Assembly: GCA_900543755.1 (NCBI GenBank) | Contig: UQSP01000037.1 | Span: 1-20,262 of the forward strand | DNA length: 20,262 nucleotides | Direction of reading: 5' to 3' | Source of the DNA: an uncultured Eubacteriales bacterium | Lineage (GTDB): Bacteria; Bacillota; Clostridia; Christensenellales; Pumilibacteraceae | Shown here: in pieces, positions 8,801-14,391 of the stretch | How positions within the stretch are numbered: the first letter of the stretch is position 1 | Layout: each line of letters opens with the position of its first letter | Made by a program: the position numbers and the translations under genes | Notes under the pieces: model-generated | Told to the model about the DNA's origin: nothing | The model's database searches: none | Seen by the model: only the letters and a program-made list of their open reading frames with translations

Positions 8801-8888
8801 CGTTTTCTTTGGGCGGACTGCACGCAAAGCACGCGAAAAGAGTAAGGCACATTAATGCCGTCATTATTCCGATTATTTTCCTTTTCAT
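2823..8888 (-). CDS. Giant multidomain lipoprotein with GH43 glycoside hydrolase
   Basis: 2021 residues. A lipoprotein signal peptide (MKRKIIGIMTALMCLTLFAC) gives Cys20 or Cys23 as lipid anchor. Residues about 36-365 hold four bacterial-repeat (InlB B-like) modules; 368-450 a carboxypeptidase-regulatory-like beta sandwich; 455-610 a jelly-roll-like segment; 618-702 another repeat. The GH43 five-blade propeller spans about 727-1120, with ADPGVIY (Asp738, candidate base), SRDLSAWE, WAPELMRDP, WPAIDISPFF (Asp919, candidate pKa modulator) and NEGTFVI (Glu1005, candidate acid). Then a discoidin-like domain (1145-1292), a CBM9-like domain (1310-1470), a jelly-roll-like segment (1480-1635), a repeat (1652-1724), a second regulatory-like domain (1727-1808) and a final jelly-roll-like domain (1815-2010). 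It probably sits on the outer cell surface and cleaves arabinan, arabinoxylan or a similar glycan; exact substrate is unknown. The Shine-Dalgarno sequence is weak (TAGG, 9 bases before ATG). No LPXTG or S-layer anchor is present. Confidence 0.85.
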   Translation of the reverse strand: MKRKIIGIMTALMCLTLFACFACSPPKENEQTETDTCYVTIEESDGGNIDVGGKYILTKGDSLTVKLVPESGYKAEKAVYKDSAANHEINASQLTDNTFTIHNIVSDIALSAVFVIDEPPVETEIFSIDTVVLPDRAGNINGSVSVDKNSVESGQTVVLTLKPNIDYRVGSVKVSKPDGSDFYNLDVSEVTLGGDLTVTVNGDILISVTFTAVSFYDVSLSVSGEGTVTPSASQVLPGGSLDIAVAAAEHYELTSFLVNGEEKIDEFTAGTLALRDIHYDVKIECVFSLEKHKVTVLPSENGTAYAESEYVEYGGEAKIYFTPDKGYVPYSLTYGDKTVSIDLTGFVTITVTQDTTVSLVFRPEKSDITLFGSVKTYGENMPVSELNLKISDINTGEIAAVVTTDAQGEYSVQLPKGIYDVTAQTQGYYDCNVRVVLNYDDVEKNIVVQRPSFEFDGGALNGLFDDGEKIVASGAADGYVVKNNFVSPYAVAEGKLSVSSDSADGAGFYASNGKVSAAVIYGSDGVYVYRNGVLIEKIDVTGLDSDGGFKIIKYDDYICVYFLSGQNGALSRYDVRVEGLAGDCEYGLAVKSSSADFAAEFSAVNIYADYAYIESMLFTKVSVTRNAFGTVQLEGFGSEKVSTLKDLTILAHPLDGYVLDYVTLNGNPLEPDEEAGGEYIFVFKPDDGFSVNEIEIHFVADTQQNENNLGTVTDGLGAGTSYDTSLFYRNDLEIDGADPGVIYVSTEEDAVYGGWFYMAVTGGGGSSAYPLYRSRDLSAWEKCGAADGNALEITSSSWSESTYWAPELMRDPVSGKYFIYFSARSKIGNSGTDYIASTANSYDRLYLGIGISDTPVGPYRMVTAERYYGAGVTSNRNGETLNESTPPINFGKHFADQLAGQGSKFVDSVTGMGIWPAIDISPFFTESGDFYIYFSQHVSSANSGNHIWALKMKDMVTPDWSTLTKIASPNYHRYTGKTGSILEKDWTGVRIDNDAGGSFDGNINEGTFVIEHDGMFYLTYSPFGYGSRRYSIMQAVGDAPMGPFTKLPRSNGNPVIGIGFESSMYDFMAGAGHHSFVKAGDEIFAVYHAFYNPLDNNENGSFMGRAIAIDRVQFVDSPYYDFDILQGNGPTYSLQPLPEVASGYGNIASEASVSATSVTSGTLKYLTDYRFVYQPYDKNMEFEATGDSVITMEFAQPRQIRAVMVYSSYTYDYALERVDKITLTMADGSQQVLSGLTADENSVNRSKCVMRPGGSVIADFLPVNVKKIEISVKQDDKYNPSVDKIRIGDIVVLGKTGETSSDSPAYKNANGSQPDGYLLIDGVTSEPEVIGKNKYSYLADDVKIEASTVFTENGVYFFARAYDDKISWTAKNKFTKNTHFRLYFEDKNGGYKQIYIDAYNHKLFNNKITSGASVTGKINSKNTVSFTAEAFVSWQELGYSSAITRVRILPAYYRVENAGEGVSGKLILPPSVASVSAVSSYPTFTANGYQSMGAGEIFGDSLCGDFMTEGVTVKGTGVETDANGRREVFYTPGYSDNFVFEISAAASQGATGGFVLSFADGTRMDVPFTSFSGSKVFSLYKAGSLIMLVSDGDIQYAVSEQDKFNQDYSGACAIGLYSDGSAIRFADAEYKVYKNAQDVTKESPAGTSGNYLPAVSVTGKGYVCIPSPIPQDGNTATIYLYPEDGYVFDSLKVNGVTVQVTDPSSGYPVAVRNTASLIQASFRKIENSFVLSGNVLSSPDGAPCGGATLTFREKGTYNVYRLKTDDEGFYSIVLSQTAEYVVSVEKDGYPVAEYDYAKGEKEPEFSLKHYAIGESVDLNGQVIYSDLSVWDTSRRDENIYTASQNRTAYFTEGVGNNAVIKFKVTNKTDVGDYTTDGELTAAGIEYDPAIGIIVNNGTNSSFIGFWSSGYRVLIDNSAWAPKNENNLTDEYDNRTFAALNRTYSYMLIRQDNNYRLYYYSEKSGDYVKIYDSKEKGHDFSLTEGEAAFGFGFTSSKTFSIEFSDMEILLDEAAIPVMQQYT

Positions 8889-8940
8889 ACTCCCATACCT
8901 ACAAATAAAATTTTAAATATCTTAAATAAGGTCTGTTAAT

Positions 8941-8968
8941 AGTATACCATAAAATCGAGTTTTGTCAA
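8941..8968 (-). promoter_or_regulatory. Promoter of the GH43 lipoprotein gene
   Basis: A consensus -35 TTGACA (complement of 8963-8968) and -10 TATACT (complement of 8941-8946) are 16 bases apart on the - strand. Transcription would start near 8934, giving a leader of about 45 bases. Confidence 0.8.
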
Positions 8969-9072
8969 CGCGCGACATTAAAAGTTTGTATAATTATAAG
9001 CTATGCTCTCGAGAATTTAAAATAGATACGCTTGTCGGCAGTTTGTTTTTTACAAATAAAACCTATACAAAA

Positions 9073-9105
9073 AAACGCTCTTGCGGCAACTGCTGCAAGA
9101 GCGTT
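9073..9105 (-). terminator. Terminator of the ecf-truA-hydrolase cluster
   Basis: A perfect 12-bp stem, AAACGCTCTTGC (9073-9084) with GCAAGAGCGTTT (9094-9105), encloses a nine-base loop and ends in a run of seven U on the - strand. It lies 10 bases after the stop of the metallo-hydrolase gene and is the only strong terminator in the - strand cluster that begins at ecfA1. Confidence 0.92.
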
Positions 9106-9115
9106 TAATCACTTC

Positions 9116-9970
9116 TTAAACTTCAATTTTAAACCCGTCGTAAGTAAGGATAAAGCCCGCATCTTCGGCAAGCGGTTTAAAGTCGCCGTAACCTACTTTA
9201 GGACCGTTGTGCGAAAAATGGGTTACTATATCCACGGTGTCGTCCTTATACACGCCCGCGGCTTTAAATTTTTCCCTCATCATAATCACGCTGGGAAGTC
9301 CCATGTGGGAAGCGTTTTCACCCCAATCGTTATATGTATCCAGCATTCCCATGGTGCAATCGTAACTGACAAGGTCAAACTTTATACCGCTTTTCGCCAG
9401 CCAATCTACAACGGGCTGCTTTAATACGCCGCTGTCGTTGAGATAAAAAATCGTCTTGCCGTTTTTGGATATCACGTAGACAAACGGGCTTACCGTACCG
9501 TGCGTCGCCGGCAGAGGAATAACCTCGAAGTTCCCGATTTTATATTTTTCGTAAGGCTTCATGACCGACAAAGCAACCCTGCCCTGATCGATAAGGTATT
9601 GTCCGTTTCCCGCCATGTAATCGTAATATTTTTCAACAATCGAAGACGAACCGTGCAAAGTAAGAGCCGGATATTTAAGGTCGTAACAAAAACCTTTCTG
9701 ACGGTTGTGAAGTTCTTGCGGATAATAATGGTCCTCGTGGGTATGCGTGATAAGCACGTCGCCAAGCTGTGACAAATTGTACCCCGCCTTAAGCGAACTT
9801 TGGTAAGTATCGGCGCCGAAGTCCACCAAAAGCTCGTCGTCGATCATCACCTGAGAACGGCCGCGAACGTACCTGCCGCCTTTCTCGCGCGCCTCCCGAC
9901 ACACCTTACAATTACAGAACGCGCTGGGAATACCTTCCGCCGCTCCCGTACCCCAATAATGAAGTTTCAT
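9116..9970 (-). CDS. PhnP-like metallo-beta-lactamase-fold hydrolase
   Basis: 284 residues. The metal-binding motif HTHEDH is at 76-81, with further likely ligands His157 (ATHGT), Asp179 (LNDSG) and a late His pair at 251/254 (THFSH). Near the N terminus, CNCKVC (Cys19, 21, 24) matches the extra zinc-binding CxCxxC that marks PhnP and relatives, enzymes that open cyclic phosphoribose phosphates; other members of this subgroup cleave different phosphodiesters, so the substrate is unsettled. No signal peptide, so probably cytoplasmic. Start chosen for the GGGAGG ribosome binding site 7 bases before ATG. It lies 76 bases after truA with no clear terminator between, and ends at the strong terminator at 9073-9105, so it is probably the last gene of the ecf-truA transcript. 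No other phosphonate genes are nearby. Confidence 0.85.
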   Translation of the reverse strand: MKLHYWGTGAAEGIPSAFCNCKVCREAREKGGRYVRGRSQVMIDDELLVDFGADTYQSSLKAGYNLSQLGDVLITHTHEDHYYPQELHNRQKGFCYDLKYPALTLHGSSSIVEKYYDYMAGNGQYLIDQGRVALSVMKPYEKYKIGNFEVIPLPATHGTVSPFVYVISKNGKTIFYLNDSGVLKQPVVDWLAKSGIKFDLVSYDCTMGMLDTYNDWGENASHMGLPSVIMMREKFKAAGVYKDDTVDIVTHFSHNGPKVGYGDFKPLAEDAGFILTYDGFKIEV

Positions 9971-10046
9971 TTTTCATACCTCCCGAATTTTTATTTGCAC
10001 AGGCATCGCCCAGTAAACGAAGCGTCACCCGCTATAACCGTTAATT

Positions 10047-10781
10047 TCAATATTTTACCGAGACCAGATAAAGTCCTTCCGCCGGCATTACTTCTCTTAC
10101 GGCGTGTTTGTTTTTAAGCGCGATAAGTTTTTCCACGCCCGCTTTATCGATTTTGCCCTGCCCTGCGCGCACAAGCACCCCAGCAATAAGTCTTACCATG
10201 TTGTACAGAAATCCGTTTGCGGTAACGAAAATTCTGACAAGACCGCCGCTTCTTACCACGCGCACGTCTTTGACGTTTCTTACTGCGCTTACGGTATCCG
10301 CGCCCGTACTCATGAACGAAGTGAAGTCGTGTTCTCCCAAAAACGCCGTAGACGCCATCCGCATGGCTTTTACGTCCAGTTTTTCGCTTACCCTTGCGGC
10401 ACGGTTTAAATAAGCCGCACGGTCAAACGGACATTCGTAAATACAGTAACAATATGTCTTTTCGTGCGCGGAAAAACGCGCGTGAAAGTCGTTTTTTACG
10501 TTTTCCGCTTTAAGAATCCTTATATCGGGCGGAAGAAAGTGATTAAGCCCCGTCATAAAATTTTTTACGGGTATATCGGAATCGGTGTCGAAATGCGCAA
10601 CTTGTCCCAAAGCATGGACGCCTGCGTCCGTGCGTCCGCTTGCAACTACCGAAGTCCGCTCCCCCGTCAGCGAAAAAAGCGCGTCTTCCACTCTTTTCTG
10701 AACGGTATCTCGGTCGGGCTGACGCTGCCAGCCGCTGTACGCCGTACCGATATAATCAAGCGTTAACCTTATCCTGCGCAT
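10047..10781 (-). CDS. truA: tRNA pseudouridine(38-40) synthase TruA
   Basis: 244 residues, the usual length. It converts uridines 38-40 in the tRNA anticodon arm to pseudouridine in the cytoplasm. The catalytic Asp52 lies in the invariant GRTDAGVHA motif; other signatures are YIGTAYSGWQRQP near the N terminus, HARFSAHEKTYCYCIY in the middle and FLYNMVRLIAGVLVRAGQG near the end. The ATG follows the ecfT stop by 12 bases, and that TAA overlaps an AAGGAGG ribosome binding site, so the two genes are tightly linked. The order ecfA1-ecfA2-ecfT-truA is standard in Bacillota, but the rplQ gene before it and rplM-rpsI after it, often present, are absent here. Confidence 0.97.
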   Translation of the reverse strand: MRRIRLTLDYIGTAYSGWQRQPDRDTVQKRVEDALFSLTGERTSVVASGRTDAGVHALGQVAHFDTDSDIPVKNFMTGLNHFLPPDIRILKAENVKNDFHARFSAHEKTYCYCIYECPFDRAAYLNRAARVSEKLDVKAMRMASTAFLGEHDFTSFMSTGADTVSAVRNVKDVRVVRSGGLVRIFVTANGFLYNMVRLIAGVLVRAGQGKIDKAGVEKLIALKNKHAVREVMPAEGLYLVSVKY

Positions 10782-10793
10782 AGTTCCGCCTCC

Positions 10794-11642
10794 TTAAATT
10801 ATCCAGGGAACGGCGGATAAATCGATAAGCGCGGGAAAGAAATTGTATCTTAACCAAAGCACGGCAAAGAAGAATACGCACATCACGAAAAGCGCGGCGA
10901 AATCGCGGAAATGGACTTTCAGTTTTTTCATTCTGGTCCTTCCCTTTGCCCCGCGGTAACATCTTGAATCCATTGCGTCGGCAAGGTCGTCGGCGCGGCG
11001 GAAGGAAGACACGAAAAGCGGAATAAGCACGGGTATCATCGCCTTTGCGCGCTTAAAGACGTTGCCGCTTTCAAAGTCGGCGCAACGCGCTTTTTGCGCG
11101 GACTGAATTTTATCCGTTTCCTCCACAAGCGTGGGAATAAGACGCAGGGCGATGCTCATGATTATTGCAAGCTCGTGCACGGGAAATTTAATATAGCTTA
11201 AGGGTTTTAAAAGACTTTCCAGTCCGTCGGTAAGTTCCACGGGCGTGGTGGTGAAAGTAAGCATAGTGGGTCCAAGCACCAGAAACACCAGCCTCAGCGC
11301 CATGCGTCCCGCGTTTAACAGTCCTTCCTTGTAAATCTTGAGTATGCCCGCACTCCAAAGCAAGTCTTCCGCTTTGCCGTTGTAAAAAAGCACGGACATT
11401 ATGACGGTAAAAATGACTAGTATTATTATGACCTTAAGGCTTTTCAGTACCTTTAAAAGCGGAACGTGCGACAGCGCTATCGTAAGCGCAAGAAAGACTA
11501 ATACGATACCGAAGCCGACGAAAGTTTTGATGAAAAATATCATCACGATATACAAAATCATAATGATGAGTTTCATCCTGGGGTCCATTCTGTGCAGCAC
11601 GGATTTTACGGGATAGTATTGTCCTAAAGTAATTTCTCTCAT
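10794..11642 (-). CDS. ecfT: ECF transporter transmembrane component EcfT
   Basis: 282 residues from the chosen start. This is the integral membrane scaffold of group II energy-coupling factor importers: it links the two ATPases to interchangeable substrate-binding S components for vitamins or metals. About five to six hydrophobic segments are visible (near residues 24-58, 68-87, 113-132, 158-172, 202-214, 245-264). The two coupling motifs that dock on the ATPases are QKARCADF at 183-190 and DSRCYRG at 225-231; both have Cys where the usual ARG motif has Gly. The start at 11642 overlaps the ecfA2 stop as ATGA and has a GGGAG ribosome binding site, which favours it over an upstream ATG at 11672 that lacks one. 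No S component gene is in the window. Confidence 0.94.
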   Translation of the reverse strand: MREITLGQYYPVKSVLHRMDPRMKLIIMILYIVMIFFIKTFVGFGIVLVFLALTIALSHVPLLKVLKSLKVIIILVIFTVIMSVLFYNGKAEDLLWSAGILKIYKEGLLNAGRMALRLVFLVLGPTMLTFTTTPVELTDGLESLLKPLSYIKFPVHELAIIMSIALRLIPTLVEETDKIQSAQKARCADFESGNVFKRAKAMIPVLIPLFVSSFRRADDLADAMDSRCYRGAKGRTRMKKLKVHFRDFAALFVMCVFFFAVLWLRYNFFPALIDLSAVPWII

Positions 11643-12499
11643 TTCTGTTTTCTCCCGAAATACTCCGCGCAAACCGCGTCTGTAAGCTCTTTTTCGTCGA
11701 TAATGCTAGGGTCGACGTTGAAACCGCGCTCGTAAAGTCCCGCGGCAAGCGAGGTGACTGCGGGCACGTCTATTTTAAGCGATTTCAGCATTTCGCGGGA
11801 ACGGAAAAGTTCACGCGGCTCGTAAACTCCGTAAAGTTTACCCTGCGACAGTACGGCGATGCGGTTGCAGTAAGCCGCCACCTCGTCCATGTTGTGCGAA
11901 ATCATAATTACGCTTTTACAGGTCCTTGCAATACTTTTCACAAGCTGCATAATCTCGGTTTTGCCCCTCGGGTCCAGCCCTGCGGTAGGCTCGTCCAGCA
12001 CAAGGTATTCGGGCTTCATGGCTATTACGCCCGCAAGCGCCACTCTGCGCATTTGTCCGCCGCTGAGTTCGAAAGGCGAGCGGTCTTTAACGGCATCGAA
12101 ATCAAGCCCCACAAGACCGATAGCCTCCTTTACGCGCACGGCGATTTCCTCCTCGGGAAGTTTAATGTTCTCGGGGCCGAATGCGACGTCTTTATAAACC
12201 GTTTCGGCAAAAAGCTGATACTCGGGGTACTGAAAGACCATGCCCACTTTGCTTCTGAGTTTTTTGAAATCAAGTTTTTTGGGTCTTAAGTCAATGTCGT
12301 CAACGAAAATAACGCCCGACTGAATACGCGTCAAAGCGTTGAGATGGCTTATAAGCGTGGATTTCCCGCTGCCCGTGTGTCCGATTACGCCCAAAAAATC
12401 GCCTTCGCGTATTTCAAGGCTTATGTCCTTTAACGCGGCGGTTGCAAAGGTAGTTTTTTCGTTGTAAACATAATTGAGATGTTCGATTCTTATCGGCAT
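11639..12499 (-). CDS. ecfA2: ECF transporter ATP-binding protein EcfA2
   Basis: 286 residues starting MPIRIEHLNYVY. A complete ABC ATPase: Walker A GHTGSGKST at 40-48, Q-loop Gln90 in VFQYPEYQLFAETV, signature LSGGQ at 145-149, Walker B LVLDEP with Asp169 and Glu170, and switch His202. It pairs with EcfA1 to power EcfT. The ATG at 12499 lies 10 bases after the ecfA1 stop, with GGAG close before it; a longer frame would need TTG at 12529 inside ecfA1 and adds residues not seen in the family. It overlaps ecfT by four bases (ATGA), so the two are translationally coupled. Confidence 0.96.
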   Translation of the reverse strand: MPIRIEHLNYVYNEKTTFATAALKDISLEIREGDFLGVIGHTGSGKSTLISHLNALTRIQSGVIFVDDIDLRPKKLDFKKLRSKVGMVFQYPEYQLFAETVYKDVAFGPENIKLPEEEIAVRVKEAIGLVGLDFDAVKDRSPFELSGGQMRRVALAGVIAMKPEYLVLDEPTAGLDPRGKTEIMQLVKSIARTCKSVIMISHNMDEVAAYCNRIAVLSQGKLYGVYEPRELFRSREMLKSLKIDVPAVTSLAAGLYERGFNVDPSIIDEKELTDAVCAEYFGRKQK

Positions 12500-12509
12500 G
12501 TTTCTCCAG

Positions 12510-13337
12510 TCAACGGCACAATTCTTCAATCAAATCGTTGTCGGTAATTATATTGTCGGAAAGCGGAACACCCGCCTTCTGAAGCGCGTGAGCGACGCGC
12601 ACGGCAAGCGGAACGGTAAGCCCTATGGACTTAAGCTCCTCCTCGCGTCGGAAAATTTCCTTACCGCCCTGCATGTAAATCTTCCCCTCGTTCATGACGA
12701 CGATACGGTCGGCAAGCAAGGCCTCCTCCATAAAATGAGTTATCATCACAACCGCCATTTTTTCCTCGCGGTTTAGTTTTTCGATGGTTTTAAGCACCTC
12801 GGCTCTGCCTTCGGGGTCCAGCATGGATGTGGATTCGTCCAGTACTATGACGCGGGGCTTTATCGCAAGTATGCCTGCAATGGCGACGCGCTGCTTCTGC
12901 CCGCCGCTCAGTCTGAAAGGCGTACCCTCGCGGTATTCGTACATTCCCACGCTTTTAAGCGCCCAATCCACACGGCTGCGGATTTCTTCGGAAGGAAGTC
13001 CTATGTTTTCCGGACCGAAAGCGACGTCGTCCTCGATTATCGTTGCTACCATCTGATTGTCCGGATTCTGAAAAACGACTCCCACCGTCTTTCTGATATC
13101 GAAAAGGTCTTTATTGCTTTTGGTATCCAGCCCCGATACGGTAACTGTCCCCGAATCGGGCTCCAGAAGTCCGTTCATAAGCTTTGCAATCGTGGATTTA
13201 CCCGAGCCGTTGTGCCCGACAACCGCGACAAATTCGCCTTCCTCCACGGAAAAGCTGATGCCGTTTACCGCGCGCTGCTCGGAAGCGTCGCCGCGGTTGT
13301 AAGTATAATATACGTCGCGGAATTCTACAATACTCAT
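12510..13337 (-). CDS. ecfA1: ECF transporter ATP-binding protein EcfA1
   Basis: 275 residues starting MSIVEFRDVYYTYNRG, the standard N terminus of EcfA1. All ABC ATPase motifs are present: Walker A GHNGSGKST at 41-49, Q-loop Gln90 in VFQNPDNQMV, LSGGQ at 143-147, Walker B IVLDES with Asp167 and Glu168, and His201. With EcfA2 it forms the heterodimeric ATPase of the ECF importer. No Shine-Dalgarno sequence precedes the ATG at 13337; instead a TATAAT box ends seven bases upstream, which suggests a leaderless mRNA (see findings). A TTG at 13373 in the same frame would place the promoter inside the gene and has no ribosome binding site either. First gene of the - strand cluster, divergent from soj. 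Confidence 0.96.
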   Translation of the reverse strand: MSIVEFRDVYYTYNRGDASEQRAVNGISFSVEEGEFVAVVGHNGSGKSTIAKLMNGLLEPDSGTVTVSGLDTKSNKDLFDIRKTVGVVFQNPDNQMVATIIEDDVAFGPENIGLPSEEIRSRVDWALKSVGMYEYREGTPFRLSGGQKQRVAIAGILAIKPRVIVLDESTSMLDPEGRAEVLKTIEKLNREEKMAVVMITHFMEEALLADRIVVMNEGKIYMQGGKEIFRREEELKSIGLTVPLAVRVAHALQKAGVPLSDNIITDNDLIEELCR

Positions 13338-13344
13338 GCTTAAT

Positions 13345-13373
13345 ATTATAGCGGCGCGGACAAATTTTCGCAA
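13345..13373 (-). promoter_or_regulatory. Promoter of the ecfA1-ecfA2-ecfT-truA cluster
   Basis: On the - strand, -35 TTGCGA (complement of 13368-13373) and a perfect -10 TATAAT (complement of 13345-13350) are 17 bases apart. The -10 ends seven bases before the ecfA1 ATG, so the predicted start of transcription falls at or next to the A of the start codon. Confidence 0.65.
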
Positions 13374-13447
13374 GTCAATTAGCGCGCATACAAACGGTTT
13401 TTTAATAATATTTTAAAAATAATATAATATACCTAAGTTAAAAACAA

Positions 13448-13476
13448 TTGCTTAATAAGTAAAATTATGTTAAAAT
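13448..13476 (+). promoter_or_regulatory. Promoter of soj/parA
   Basis: -35 TTGCTT (13448-13453) and -10 TAAAAT (13471-13476) are 17 bases apart. The start of transcription would be near 13483, giving a leader of about 60 bases with a GTGAGG ribosome binding site before the ATG at 13544. Confidence 0.6.
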
Positions 13477-13543
13477 GGTAGAAAGTTTAAATCGTAAAAC
13501 AAAAACGCATTCATTCCGGTAATCTTTACAGCGGTGAGGTATT

Positions 13544-14359
13544 ATGCATAAAATCATTGCGATAGCCAATCAGAAAGGCGGCGTGGGCAAAACCACGACT
13601 TGCGTCAATCTCGCCAGTTATCTGGCACTTATGGGTAAAAAAGTTCTTGCGGTGGATATCGACCCCCAGGGCAACTGCAGCAGCGGCTTCGGGGTGGATA
13701 AAACCAAAGTAAAATATTCTACATACAGCGTTCTTTCGGGCGAAACGGACGCCAAGTCCGCCATTATCCCCACACTGGTCAAAAACCTGGACATTATGCC
13801 CTCCAACATCGACCTTGCGGGCGCCGAGGTAGAGCTTGTGGGTGTCGAAGACCGCGAAAAGGTGCTTAAAAAAGTACTTTCGCCGCTAAGGAACAGTTAC
13901 GACTACATACTTATCGACTGCCCTCCGTCGCTTGCGTTGCTTACGGTAAACGCGCTGACGGCTGCAAATTCCATACTCATACCCATTCAGGGAGAGTATT
14001 ACGCACTGGAAGGATTAAGCCAGCTGATGAACACCATTCGTCTTGCAAAGAAAATCCTCAATCCCCAGCTGGAAGTCGAGGGCGTTGTGCTTACCATGTA
14101 CGACAGCCGCTCCAGACTTGTGCAGAACGTAACGGAAGAAATTTACAAATTCTTCGGCAAAAAGGTTTTCGACGCCAAAATCCCCAGGAACATAAGACTT
14201 GGCGAAGCGCCCTCCTACGGGCTGCCCGTCATGTTGTTTGAGCCTAAGTGCGTGGGTTCGCTTGCATATAAAGCTTTGGCGGAGGAATTTTTAACGCGCA
14301 ACAACGACAATTTCAAAAAAATAACCGACCTTAAAATTCTTAAATACAAGGCTCAGTAA
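13544..14359 (+). CDS. soj: ParA/Soj-type ATPase
   Basis: 271 residues, slightly longer than the usual about 255 because of a charged C-terminal tail (FKKITDLKILKYKAQ). The deviant Walker A KGGVGKTT is at 11-18, DIDPQGN with Asp40 is the A' motif, and YILIDCPPS with Asp125 is Walker B. ParA proteins dimerise on ATP, bind DNA non-specifically and, with ParB on parS sites, move chromosome origins; in Bacillus, Soj also controls DnaA. Usually parB follows at once. Here an AraC-family gene follows and no ParB gene or parS palindrome is visible in the window, so the partner must lie elsewhere or this is an orphan ParA. The start has GAGG 6 bases upstream. A terminator follows at 14362. Confidence 0.93.
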   Translation: MHKIIAIANQKGGVGKTTTCVNLASYLALMGKKVLAVDIDPQGNCSSGFGVDKTKVKYSTYSVLSGETDAKSAIIPTLVKNLDIMPSNIDLAGAEVELVGVEDREKVLKKVLSPLRNSYDYILIDCPPSLALLTVNALTAANSILIPIQGEYYALEGLSQLMNTIRLAKKILNPQLEVEGVVLTMYDSRSRLVQNVTEEIYKFFGKKVFDAKIPRNIRLGEAPSYGLPVMLFEPKCVGSLAYKALAEEFLTRNNDNFKKITDLKILKYKAQ

Positions 14360-14361
14360 CC

Positions 14362-14389
14362 ACGGCTTTTTATATAAAGTCGTATTTTT
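14362..14389 (+). terminator. Terminator after soj, directly before the AraC gene
   Basis: ACGGCTTT (14362-14369) pairs with AAAGTCGT (14376-14383), with one G-U pair and a six-base loop, followed by ATTTTTC. It starts two bases after the soj stop and ends two bases before the ATG of the AraC-family gene. The stem is short, so termination may be partial. Confidence 0.6.
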
Positions 14390-14391
14390 CT

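Noticed and set aside
11643..11672. Longer ecfT start at 11672
   Set aside because: No ribosome binding site and a larger overlap with ecfA2; the ATGA overlap at 11642 with GGGAG upstream is the usual arrangement.
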